Assembly: GCF_026625725.1 (NCBI RefSeq)
Contig: NZ_CP113060.1
Span: 3,044,001-3,108,000, forward strand
DNA from: Pseudomonas sp. SL4(2022)
GTDB lineage: Bacteria; Pseudomonadota; Gammaproteobacteria; Pseudomonadales; Pseudomonadaceae
Length of the DNA stretch: 64,000 nt
Reading direction: 5' to 3'
Shown: one piece after another, positions 8,956-16,788 of the stretch
Numbering within the stretch: the first letter of the stretch is position 1
Layout of the letters: each line of letters opens with the position of its first letter
Program-made: the position numbers and the translations under genes
The notes under the pieces: generated by a model
Seen by the model: only the letters and a program-made list of their open reading frames with translations
The model's database searches: none
Told to the model about the DNA's origin: nothing

Positions 8956-9924
8956 ATGAAACCTCCGCCCATGTCCGATCTCGTTGGTGCGTCGTCTCTC
9001 GTTTCGAGTGCCCTCAAGCAGGAGGAGCTCTTTCCCATACGCGAAGTGGCGCGCCTTACGGGCGTCAACCCGGTGACCCTGCGGGCCTGGGAGCGGCGCT
9101 ATGGTCTGATTCAGCCAACCCGCACTGACAGCGGTCATCGTCTTTATTCCCAGGCTGAAATTGAAGCCGTGCGCAATATTCTGGCGTGGATTGAGCGCGG
9201 TGTGGCGGTCAGTAAAGTTGGCAAGATTTTGGCCAAAAGCGCTCCTATCAAGGCTGCCAGTTCGCCGATCTATGAAGAAGTCAGCGCCGGCGAGTGGGGG
9301 GAGTGGCAGACCCAGTTGCGCCGAGCCATCAGTGCCTTCGATGAGCTGCGCCTGGATCGTCTGTACGGGCAGATTTTTTCCAGTTACCCGCTGCCAGTGG
9401 TGTTTCAGGACATCCTGATGCCGCTCTGGCAGGAGTTGCTGTTACGTCAGGATGAATACGGTCAGGCCAGCGAATGGCTGTTTCTCGACACATTTCTTCG
9501 GGCACGTGCACTGCAACGTTTGCAGGCACTGCGTACCCAGGTTGAAGATCGCGTATTGCTCGCGGCCTTGCCCGGACACTGTCGTGAACTGGAGTTACTG
9601 GTCGCCGGCTTGCTGCTGAGTAATGCTGATACGGCCGTCAGCGTGCTGGGTCTTGGTCAGCCGCTGGAGGAGCTGACCCTGATCTGCGAGAAAATGCAGC
9701 CCCAGGCCTTGGTGCTGTTCTCCAATCAACCGCCCAGCGATGACTTGCCCAAAGTATTGTCACGTCTGGCGCTGGCGCTGGCTTGTCCACTGGTGATGGC
9801 GGGTGACGGCGCCGATCTGGCCGAGGAAAGCCTGAGGGGTTCCCCGATTGCATGTCTGGGCAATGAAGGTCGTCTGATGCAGCGGCGCCTGCAGCAATTC
9901 CTGGCGGGTCACCTGGATACCTGA
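8956..9924 (+). CDS. LitR/CarH-type MerR regulator lacking the cobalamin ligand motif (PplR-like)
   Basis: The 322-residue protein has an N-terminal MerR winged helix (FPIREVARLTGVNPVTLRAWERRYGLIQPTRTDSGHRLY, about residues 25-64) followed by a C-terminal region with the CarH layout of a helical bundle and a Rossmann-like part. The adenosylcobalamin signature W-x9-E-H of light-sensing CarH is not kept: the matching stretch reads WLFLDTFLRARA. This is the mark of class II LitR proteins such as PplR1-3 of P. putida, which take their light signal from a LOV protein. A LOV gene lies 2.8 kb downstream. An ATG at 8971 is an alternative start; neither has a good ribosome site. Confidence 0.85.
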   Translation: MKPPPMSDLVGASSLVSSALKQEELFPIREVARLTGVNPVTLRAWERRYGLIQPTRTDSGHRLYSQAEIEAVRNILAWIERGVAVSKVGKILAKSAPIKAASSPIYEEVSAGEWGEWQTQLRRAISAFDELRLDRLYGQIFSSYPLPVVFQDILMPLWQELLLRQDEYGQASEWLFLDTFLRARALQRLQALRTQVEDRVLLAALPGHCRELELLVAGLLLSNADTAVSVLGLGQPLEELTLICEKMQPQALVLFSNQPPSDDLPKVLSRLALALACPLVMAGDGADLAEESLRGSPIACLGNEGRLMQRRLQQFLAGHLDT

Positions 9925-10005
9925 ACCCTTCGTCAATGCTCTGAAACCCCAGCCGCAGCCTTTACGGTTGTGCCTCGCTGTGCGTACTGCCGGTCGCGGA
10001 AATTT

Positions 10006-10108
10006 TATACTTGTACATCTTGTACAAGAAAAGCTTGCTGCTTGAGATTTTTGTCTGTACAAAAGCTATACATTGTTTGTTTGTGTATAGCTTGCATCCA
10101 CTTGTACA
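10006..10108. promoter_or_regulatory. Array of seven TGTACA-like boxes before the acyl-CoA dehydrogenase
   Basis: Boxes are TATACT (10006-10011), TGTACA (10012-10017), TGTACA (10021-10026), TGTACA (10056-10061), TATACA (10067-10072), TGTATA (10084-10089) and TGTACA (10103-10108). The 10056 and 10067 boxes are 11 bases apart, and the last two have the N13 spacing seen at 8119-8143. The array fills the promoter region between the MerR gene and the dehydrogenase start at 10127. It is the densest set of these boxes in the window. Confidence 0.6.
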
Positions 10109-10126
10109 GCTTGAGGACTCAGCGAC

Positions 10127-11905
10127 ATGACCCAATACCGCGCACCCCTTCGTGACATGCGTTTCGTTTTTGACGAGGTGCTCGACGCTTATGCCACCTT
10201 GCAGTCGCTGCCTAGTCAGCGCGAGTTCGGAAACGACCTCGGTGGCGCCATTCTGGAAGAAGCCGCCAAATTGGCGGAGAACGTGCTGGCCCCATTGAAT
10301 GGCTCAGGTGACAAGCAAGGCTGCGCATATGATCCGCAGAGTAAATCAGTAAAAACCCCAGAGGGTTTTCGGGCGGCCTATCAGCAGTTTGCCGAAGGTG
10401 GCTGGACCGCGCTGGCGTGTACCCCGGAGTTTGGCGGCCAGGGCTTGCCCCACGTGCTGAACATGATGGTTGAAGAGATGGTCTGCTCGGCCAATCTCTC
10501 GCTGGGCATGTACCCAGGGCTGACCCACGGTGCGATCAATGCGCTGACCGCTCACGGCGCGCGCGACCTGCAGGAGCGCTATCTGCCGAAACTGATCAGT
10601 GGCGAGTGGACCGGCACCATGTGCCTGACAGAGCCGCAGTGCGGCACCGATCTGGGCTTGATTCGTACCCGTGCTGTACCGCAGGCGGACGGCAGCTATG
10701 CCATCAGCGGCACCAAAATCTGGATTACTGGCGGTGAACATGATCTGGCCGACAACATCTTGCACTTGGTACTGGCCAAACTGCCTGATGCACCGGACAG
10801 CGTGAAAGGTATTTCGCTGTTTCTGGTGCCCAAGTTCCTTGCAGACGGCAGCCGTAATCCGGCGTTCTGTGGTGGCCTGGAACATAAGATGGGCATCAAG
10901 GGTTCGGCCACGTGTGTGATGAACTTCGAGGGCGCTCAAGGCTGGTTGATCGGCGAGCCGAACAAGGGGCTCAAATGCATGTTCACCATGATGAACTCGG
11001 CGCGTCTGATGGTTGGCATGCAGGGCCTCGGCATTGCTGAAACTGCCTATCAGGTCAGTCTCGGTTTCGCCAAGGAACGCTTGCAGAGTCGCTCACTGTC
11101 TGGCCCGAAAGCGGCGGACAAACCCGCCGATCCGATCATCGTGCACCCCGATGTGCGGCGCATGCTGCTGCGCCAGAAAGTGATGATCGAAGGTTGTCGC
11201 GCGCTGGCTTATTTCACCGGCTTGCATGAAGACGTTGGCCATGATCACGAAGACCCTGCGGTACGCCAGCAGGCGGATGATCTGGTGCAGTTGCTGACGC
11301 CGGTGGTCAAGGCCTTCCTGACTGACGAAGGCTTCAACTGCGCCAACGAAGGCCTGCAGGTGCTGGGTGGTTCCGGCTTCACTGAAGACTGGGGCATTGA
11401 GCAACTGGTGCGCGATTCACGGATTACCCGCATCTATGAAGGCACCAATGGTATTCAGGCGCTTGACCTGGTTGGCCGCAAGCTGGGGCTAGGGGGCGGC
11501 CGTGCCGTGCGTAATTACTTTGCCCTGATTGAAGGCTGGCTCAAGGCCAATGCCGAGGCAGAGCATGTGTCTGCCGTGGGTGCAGCGCTTAAACAATTGC
11601 AACAAGCCACGCTGTGGATTGCCAGCGAAGGCATGAAAGACCCCGAGCAGGCCGGTGCAGCGGCCACGCCTTATCTGCGTCTGTTTGCCCTGACCAGCCT
11701 GGCCTGGATGTGGGCGCGCATGGCTGCGGTGGCCAAGGCCAGGTTGGCGGCCGGCAGCACTGAAACCCTGTTCTACGGCGCCAAGCTTAAATCCGCTGAC
11801 TTCTTTATGGCCCGCATCCTGACTGAAACCGACAGCCTGTTGGCTGAGGTCAAGGCCGGCAAAGCCACCCTGATGGCCTTCAGTGATGAGGAGTTTGCTG
11901 CCTGA
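10127..11905 (+). CDS. Acyl-CoA dehydrogenase (DmdC/AcdB-like, large form)
   Basis: The 592-residue flavoenzyme belongs to the large acyl-CoA dehydrogenases with an extra C-terminal domain, a group that includes 3-methylmercaptopropionyl-CoA dehydrogenase DmdC and phenylacyl-CoA dehydrogenases of Pseudomonas. The segments MCLTEPQCGTDLG and KIWITGGEHDL are the FAD and substrate signatures, and IYEGTNGIQALDLVGRK near residue 440 contains the catalytic glutamate. The start has TTGAGGA nine bases upstream. The substrate is not determined by the sequence. The TGTACA array in its promoter suggests it is controlled by the light regulator upstream. Confidence 0.88.
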   Translation: MTQYRAPLRDMRFVFDEVLDAYATLQSLPSQREFGNDLGGAILEEAAKLAENVLAPLNGSGDKQGCAYDPQSKSVKTPEGFRAAYQQFAEGGWTALACTPEFGGQGLPHVLNMMVEEMVCSANLSLGMYPGLTHGAINALTAHGARDLQERYLPKLISGEWTGTMCLTEPQCGTDLGLIRTRAVPQADGSYAISGTKIWITGGEHDLADNILHLVLAKLPDAPDSVKGISLFLVPKFLADGSRNPAFCGGLEHKMGIKGSATCVMNFEGAQGWLIGEPNKGLKCMFTMMNSARLMVGMQGLGIAETAYQVSLGFAKERLQSRSLSGPKAADKPADPIIVHPDVRRMLLRQKVMIEGCRALAYFTGLHEDVGHDHEDPAVRQQADDLVQLLTPVVKAFLTDEGFNCANEGLQVLGGSGFTEDWGIEQLVRDSRITRIYEGTNGIQALDLVGRKLGLGGGRAVRNYFALIEGWLKANAEAEHVSAVGAALKQLQQATLWIASEGMKDPEQAGAAATPYLRLFALTSLAWMWARMAAVAKARLAAGSTETLFYGAKLKSADFFMARILTETDSLLAEVKAGKATLMAFSDEEFAA

Positions 11906-11998
11906 ATCGACTGCGCAATCCGGTAGCCATCAGTTCCGCCCATTTTCGGTTATCGGATTTTTTTATCCCTGCTGCAGGCGCTTCGCCTGCACCTTAGG

Positions 11999-12024
11999 CC
12001 CGCGCTGATTGCGGGTCTTTTTTT
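11999..12024 (+). terminator. Rho-independent terminator after the acyl-CoA dehydrogenase
   Basis: CCCGC / GCGGG with a seven-base loop followed by a run of T (12017-12024). A second perfect hairpin (11974-11990, GCAGGCG / CGCCTGC) lies just before it. Confidence 0.75.
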
Positions 12025-12047
12025 GCCTGCCATTCTGCTTTGGGCGT

Positions 12048-12659
12048 TTAGCCGTTCCGGGCCTGCTGGCGTTGTTCCTGCTGCAGGTGCTGCTGATAGA
12101 TGAACTGGCGTAACTGCTCGTCGCTATGCCGGTCGAGGGTATGCAGCTGGTAGGCCAGCAGGCCGTCTTCGGTGGCGCGTACGAAGGTTCCGGTCACGGC
12201 AACCGGGCGGTGTTCGCCTACCGGCAGGATGCGCCGAAAACGCCTAGGTGGCTGGCCGGTGCCACGGTGTTCAACCAGCGCGCCATTCATCGACAGCTGG
12301 TGAATCCATAGATCGCTCGGTTGTGTACTTGGCGTATGCAGCGGTATCGGTTCGGGCAGGGGCGAGCGCCAGGCGCGGTTGATTTCACCTTCATCGAAAA
12401 TCTGCGGGGCGCTGAGTTGCAGGCAGGGCGCGTTTTGTTCGTCCTGGCTGAGGCGCAGGTCAAAGGTCAGGTGCTGATTGGCGATATGCGCATGCAGGCT
12501 CAGCTGTTCATTGGCTGCGCAGTGCGACAGCAGTTCGCTGAGTTGTTTGCCGAGGTCTACTGGCAGGCGCGGTTGGCTGCGCTGCTCGGTGGTGCCGGGT
12601 TGATGCAGCTGGCGGATAAACGCCAGTTCTGCCTGGGTCAGGAGTGCCTGTTCTTGCAT
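12048..12659 (-). CDS. PilZ-domain-like protein downstream of a LOV gene
   Basis: The 203-residue protein has an N-terminal part of about 110 residues of unknown type and a C-terminal half resembling PilZ domains that bind cyclic di-GMP, with HQLSMNGALVEHRG in place of the D-x-S-x-x-G motif and the usual DEQLRQFIYQQHLQQEQR ending. The arginine motif is degenerate (RSQPRLPV near residue 35 is a possible relic), so ligand binding is uncertain. The ATG at 12659 is used because the frame upstream offers only TTG. It follows the LOV gene by 51 bases on the same strand. Confidence 0.65.
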   Translation of the reverse strand: MQEQALLTQAELAFIRQLHQPGTTEQRSQPRLPVDLGKQLSELLSHCAANEQLSLHAHIANQHLTFDLRLSQDEQNAPCLQLSAPQIFDEGEINRAWRSPLPEPIPLHTPSTQPSDLWIHQLSMNGALVEHRGTGQPPRRFRRILPVGEHRPVAVTGTFVRATEDGLLAYQLHTLDRHSDEQLRQFIYQQHLQQEQRQQARNG

Positions 12660-12710
12660 GGGGGCGGTCTGTATCAAGCTCTGAAGCTGTTGTGACCGCT
12701 GCTCTGGGGA

Positions 12711-13172
12711 TTAGTTACTGCCGGTCGTCGCCTGCAGGCGTGCCAGTTCGGCCTTGAGGACGGCCATCTCAGCCTCCAGTTGCTTGACCCGCTCCTGCGC
12801 TTCGACCTGCTCGGTGACGTTCTTCTGGATGCCGATGTAGTAGGTCAGCTGATCAGCCTCATTGACCACCGGGGTGATCGACAGCTCGTTCCAGAACACG
12901 CTGCCGTCCTTGCGGTAGTTGCGGATGATCTGCCGGCAGGGGCGGTGGGCTTTGACCGCCTCACGGATGGCATCCAGTCCGGCCTGATCGCGGTCGCCGG
13001 CCTGCAGGAAACGGCAATCCTGATAGAGAATGTCTTCGCTGGCGTAGCCGGTGAGCTTTTCGAAGGCGGGGTTGGCATAGATCAGGATGTTGTCATCACC
13101 TTCCTGTTCGGCCACCACGATGCCGTCGTTGGAGGCGTTGATCACCAGTTGCAGCAGTTTGGCGTTGATCAT
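12711..13172 (-). CDS. Short LOV blue-light photoreceptor (PpSB1-LOV-like)
   Basis: The 153-residue protein consists of a LOV/PAS domain (residues about 8-120) and a C-terminal coiled-coil helix. The flavin-binding motif reads YQDCRFLQ with the adduct-forming cysteine at residue 53, and the NYRKDGSVFWNELSITPV segment holds the asparagines that contact FMN. Length, cysteine position and helix match the short LOV proteins PpSB1- and PpSB2-LOV of P. putida, which lack an output domain and are needed for light-induced transcription by class II LitR regulators. A PilZ-like gene follows by 51 bases on the same strand. The ATG at 13172 is preceded by a weak GGGAAA ribosome site. Confidence 0.93.
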   Translation of the reverse strand: MINAKLLQLVINASNDGIVVAEQEGDDNILIYANPAFEKLTGYASEDILYQDCRFLQAGDRDQAGLDAIREAVKAHRPCRQIIRNYRKDGSVFWNELSITPVVNEADQLTYYIGIQKNVTEQVEAQERVKQLEAEMAVLKAELARLQATTGSN

Positions 13173-13284
13173 GAGGCGATTTCCCAGTCTATGTCGGCTG
13201 CATTCTAAAACATCCGGGCGGGCTGTCTACTTGCGGCATAATGCCGGTCTTATCGATTTGGTTCTGACTGTTTCGGAGTTCTGC

Positions 13285-13737
13285 ATGAAAATCGCCATTC
13301 TTTCCGGCTCGGTGTACGGCACTGCCGAGGAAGTTGCCCGCCACGCCGAGCGTCTGCTCAAGGCCGCCGGCCATGAGGCCTGGCACAACCCGCGCGCCAG
13401 TCTGGCGGATTTTCAGGCGTTTGCTCCTGAAGCCTTTCTGGCTGTGACCTCGACTACCGGCATGGGCGAATTGCCGGATAACCTGCAGCCGTTGTACTAC
13501 GCCATCCGTGATCATCTGCCGGCGTGGAGCGGCCTGCCGGGTGGGGTGATTGCCCTCGGCGACTCCAGCTATGGCGATACCTTCTGCGGCGGCGGCGAGC
13601 GGGTGCGCGAGCTGTATGCCGAGCTGGGCATTCGTGAGGTGCAGCCGATGCTGCGCCTGGACAGCAGCGAAAGCGTGACCCCGGAAGCCGACGCCGAGCC
13701 TTGGCTGGCGGACTTTATCGTGGCGTTGCAAGGCTGA
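13285..13737 (+). CDS. Flavodoxin (MioC-like)
   Basis: The 150-residue protein has the FMN phosphate loop SGSVYGTAEE (residues 7-16) and a TSTTGMGELPDN loop around residues 56-67, typical of short-chain flavodoxins such as MioC and P. aeruginosa PA3435. It would carry electrons in the cytoplasm; its partners are unknown. The ATG has GGAG seven bases upstream. Its stop overlaps the ATG of the next gene (TGATG), so the two are cotranslated. Confidence 0.88.
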   Translation: MKIAILSGSVYGTAEEVARHAERLLKAAGHEAWHNPRASLADFQAFAPEAFLAVTSTTGMGELPDNLQPLYYAIRDHLPAWSGLPGGVIALGDSSYGDTFCGGGERVRELYAELGIREVQPMLRLDSSESVTPEADAEPWLADFIVALQG

Positions 13738-14204
13738 TGCACCCGCGCGCGCAGGAACTGATCACGGCGCTGCAGCTGCAGGCGCATCCGGAGGGTGGTT
13801 ATTACCGCCGCCTGTACGAGTCGTCTGCGCAGCTGGACGGCGGCCGTCTGTGCGCCACGGCGATTATCTTTCTGTTGCCCGCCGGCGCGGTTAGCCGCTG
13901 GCACCGGGTGGATGCCGACGAGCTCTGGCATTTCTATGAAGGTGCGCCGCTGGAGCTGCTGCTGGCCGCGCAGCCCGATGCCGTGCGGTGCGCGCGCCTG
14001 GGGCCGGTGGCCATTGGCCAATTGCCGCAGCGCCTGGTGCCGGCGCATGCCTGGCAGGCGGCGCGCAGCACCGGGGCGTTTACCCTGGTGGGCTGCACGG
14101 TGACGCCGGGTTTCGACTTTACCGGCTTTCAGCTGCTCAGCGATGACCCACAGGCCCGGCGCGACTGGCCCCTGCTCGCGCAGCTGCATCCCGAACTGGT
14201 TTGA
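13737..14204 (+). CDS. Cupin domain protein (DUF985)
   Basis: The 155-residue protein is a cupin of the DUF985 family: HPEGGYYRRLYES (residues about 17-29), SRWHRVDADELWHFYEGAPLEL (about 54-75) and VPAHAWQAA later form the usual metal-site segments. Its start overlaps the flavodoxin stop by one base. The reaction it carries out is not known. Confidence 0.85.
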   Translation: MHPRAQELITALQLQAHPEGGYYRRLYESSAQLDGGRLCATAIIFLLPAGAVSRWHRVDADELWHFYEGAPLELLLAAQPDAVRCARLGPVAIGQLPQRLVPAHAWQAARSTGAFTLVGCTVTPGFDFTGFQLLSDDPQARRDWPLLAQLHPELV

Positions 14205-14303
14205 CCTGCAAGGCCACCACGCTGGCCGCCAGAGCGACTCACCTTTGCGGCATCCCTCGCTAGACTCCTGGGCACTTCAATAACAAAAGCCGAGGAATTC
14301 ATC

Positions 14304-15086
14304 ATGACCGTTGCCCACGCACTGCCTGTTGTCAGCCTCAAGGATCAGGTTTCCGCAGCCGAGTGGCAGACCCGCGTAGACCTGGCCGCCTGCTACCGGC
14401 TGATTGCCCTGTATGGCTGGGATGATCTGATCTTCACCCACATCTCGGCGAAGATTCCTGGCAGCGAAGATTTCCTGATCAACCCCTACGGGTTGATGTT
14501 CCATGAGATCACTGCCTCCAGCCTGGTGAAGATCGACCTGGCCGGCAACAAGCTGATGGACAGCCCGTTCGACATCAACCCCGCCGGCTACACCATCCAC
14601 AGCGCCGTGCACGAGGTGCGCCACGATGTTGGTTGCGTGCTGCATATCCACACCCCGCAGGGGATTGCCGTTTCGGCGCAGAAGCAGGGTTTGCTGCCAC
14701 TGTCGCAGCAGTCGCTGTTCGTTCTCGCCAGCCTGGCCTATCACGGCTATGAAGGTGTGGCACTGAACCATGACGAGAAGTCGCGGCTGCAGGCGGACCT
14801 GGGCGATAAGAACTTTATGATCCTGCCCAACCATGGCTTGCTCACCGCTTTCGGCAGCATTGCCGATGCCTTCCTCGGCATGTTCACCCTGCAGCGCGCC
14901 TGTGAGATTCAGGTGATGGCGCAGAGTGGCGGGGCGGAGCTGATCCATATCCCGCAACAGGTCCTCGACGGTGCCCGGGCGATGATTGCCGGCGTGATGA
15001 AAAGTCCGCAGGGCATGGGCGGCGCTTTGCCGTGGCCGGCGCTGCTGCGCAAGCTGGATCAACAGATGCCAGGTTACGCCGCATGA
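14304..15086 (+). CDS. Class II aldolase/adducin family protein
   Basis: The 260-residue protein has the features of the class II aldolase/adducin fold: DLIFTHISAKIPG (about residues 42-54), a histidine-rich HSAVHEVRHDVGCVLHIHTP metal-site region (about 97-116) and PNHGLLTAFGS (about 176-186). Known members cleave or isomerise sugar phosphates, but this group has no assigned substrate. GAGGAATTC precedes the ATG. It is the first gene of a three-gene operon whose members overlap one another. Confidence 0.85.
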   Translation: MTVAHALPVVSLKDQVSAAEWQTRVDLAACYRLIALYGWDDLIFTHISAKIPGSEDFLINPYGLMFHEITASSLVKIDLAGNKLMDSPFDINPAGYTIHSAVHEVRHDVGCVLHIHTPQGIAVSAQKQGLLPLSQQSLFVLASLAYHGYEGVALNHDEKSRLQADLGDKNFMILPNHGLLTAFGSIADAFLGMFTLQRACEIQVMAQSGGAELIHIPQQVLDGARAMIAGVMKSPQGMGGALPWPALLRKLDQQMPGYAA

Positions 15087-15994
15087 GTGCGCTGCCTGGT
15101 ATCGCCCTTGAAGCCTGGCGCGCTCAGGGGCGTGACTTCAGCTTTAACGGTCAGCCTATTCGCTACTGGATGGCGGGCGACCCCGCTGCCGAGCCGTTGC
15201 TGCTGATCCATGGCTTTCCCACCGCCAGTTGGGACTGGCATTACCTGTGGGCGCCGCTGGCCGCGCGTTACCGGCTGATTGCTTGCGACATGCTCGGCTT
15301 TGGCGACTCGGCCAAACCCCGTGGACATGCCTACAGCCTGCTGGAACAGGCTGATCTGCAACAGGCGCTGCTGGTGCATCTGGGGATTGGTCAGCCAGTG
15401 CATGTGCTGGCCCACGACTACGGCGACAGTGTGGCGCAAGAACTGCTGGCACGGCATCAGGATGGGCGTATCGCGCTGGCCAGCTGTGTGTTTCTCAATG
15501 GCGGGCTGTTTCCGGAAACTCATCATCCGGTGCTGGTGCAGAAGCTGCTGCTCAGCCCCATCGGCCCGCTGATCGGCCGGCTGTTCAGTCGTCAGAAACT
15601 GGCGCAGAGTTTTGCCAAGGTATTCGGCCCGCAGACCCAGCCAAGCGCCCGCGAGCTGGATGATTTCTGGAGCCTGATTGCCGCCCATAATGGTCCTGCG
15701 GTGATGCACCGCTTGATCCGCTACATGCCCGAGCGCCGCGTCAACCGTGATCGTTGGCTAGCCGCGATGCAGGCCACGGTGGTGCCGATGCGGGTGATCG
15801 ATGGCGCAGTCGACCCGATTTCCGGGGCGCATATGGTGGCGCGTTACCGTGAGCTGATTGCCAAGCCGGACACTGTGCTGCTGGAGCAGATCGGCCATTA
15901 CCCGCAGACCGAAGCACCGGATCAGGTGCTGGCGCATTACCTGCAATTCCGTGAACGGCTGGAGGCCAAACGATGCAACGACGCACAGTTCTGA
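15083..15994 (+). CDS. Alpha/beta hydrolase (haloalkane dehalogenase/epoxide hydrolase-like)
   Basis: The 303-residue protein has the oxyanion motif HGFPTASWDW (about residues 40-49) and an elbow reading AHDYGDSVAQ near residue 113, with aspartate where serine hydrolases have serine; that elbow is typical of dehalogenases and epoxide hydrolases. The acid is probably in VIDGAVDPIS and the histidine in QIGHYPQTEAP. Its ATG overlaps the stop of the aldolase gene (ATGA). The substrate cannot be read from sequence. Confidence 0.82.
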   Translation: MSALPGIALEAWRAQGRDFSFNGQPIRYWMAGDPAAEPLLLIHGFPTASWDWHYLWAPLAARYRLIACDMLGFGDSAKPRGHAYSLLEQADLQQALLVHLGIGQPVHVLAHDYGDSVAQELLARHQDGRIALASCVFLNGGLFPETHHPVLVQKLLLSPIGPLIGRLFSRQKLAQSFAKVFGPQTQPSARELDDFWSLIAAHNGPAVMHRLIRYMPERRVNRDRWLAAMQATVVPMRVIDGAVDPISGAHMVARYRELIAKPDTVLLEQIGHYPQTEAPDQVLAHYLQFRERLEAKRCNDAQF

Positions 15995-16509
15995 AAGGTG
16001 CCGCCCTCGGCGGTGTGGCGGCTCTGGGCGCAGGCTTTTGGGCATTACCCAGTGGCGAGGCACCCGCTGCCCTGAGCCTGGAAGGCGCGCAGCAGGTGTT
16101 GGCCGGGCTGGTTGATAAACCGCTGTCGAGCGTAAAAGGCTGGAGCCCGGCTGAGGTGTTCAACCATTGTGCGCAGAGCATCGAGTACTCCATCAGCGGT
16201 TATCCCGAGCTCAAGCCCGGTTGGTTCCGCAGCAGCGTCGGCCCGCTGGCCTTTAGCGTGTTTGCTGCGCGCGGAGCGATGCGCCATCCGCTGAATGAGG
16301 CCATCCCCGGTGCCACAGCGCTCAATTCGCCGGCCACATTGGCCCAGGCGCTGCAGCGTTTACAGCAAGCCTTCAGCGATTTCGCCGCATACCAAGGCGA
16401 ACTGCAACCGCATTTCGCCTATGGCGCGCTCAGCCATGCCGACTACGCGCAAGCGCATGTGCTGCACCTGTACAACCACATGAGTCTGATCCGTATCGCC
16501 ACTGCCTGA
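15973..16509 (+). CDS. DUF1569 protein with Tat-like signal
   Basis: The 178-residue protein opens with MQRRTVLKGAALGGVAALGAG, a twin-arginine-like export signal, followed by a DUF1569 (DinB-like helical) domain with histidines such as VFNHCAQSIEYS and the terminal HLYNHMSLIRI. The start lies 22 bases inside the preceding gene and has GGAGG at the right distance. It is the last gene of the operon. DUF1569 proteins have no known function. Confidence 0.75.
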   Translation: MQRRTVLKGAALGGVAALGAGFWALPSGEAPAALSLEGAQQVLAGLVDKPLSSVKGWSPAEVFNHCAQSIEYSISGYPELKPGWFRSSVGPLAFSVFAARGAMRHPLNEAIPGATALNSPATLAQALQRLQQAFSDFAAYQGELQPHFAYGALSHADYAQAHVLHLYNHMSLIRIATA

Positions 16510-16575
16510 AACAGAAGCCCCTGAGCATTCGCCGCTGAAGCGCCGCCCACGACCTGCTGTCTGCTGACGATAAAT

Positions 16576-16593
16576 CGTGGGAGGGGCTTTCGG
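16576..16593 (+). repeat. REP-like element (partial)
   Basis: CGTGGGAGGGGCTTTCGGC matches the core of the elements at 31490 and 32895 and the inverted one at 44562. It lies in the 279-base gap before the SDR gene, in which I see no other feature. Confidence 0.5.
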
Positions 16594-16788
16594 CTCTGGC
16601 ATCCTGCTTCGCTCTACCTCCTGCATCCATGCAGTCGTAGCCGCGACAAACAGGCCACTTTTATGCGGTTGCCTTAGCGGACTATCCCGCTGCTTTATTG
16701 CGCACCATTCAGCGCTGCTCGTGTCTATTGTGACCAGGGCACGTCTGCTGGACACTCGGCGCATTGTTAATCTGCCGAGGAATGCTGC

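Noticed and set aside
8892..10108. The TGTACA boxes as fatty-acid regulator (PsrA/FadR) sites
   Set aside because: PsrA sites have GAAAC-N4-GTTTC-type arms, which are not present. The boxes track with the LitR-type regulator and occur upstream of non-fatty-acid genes too.
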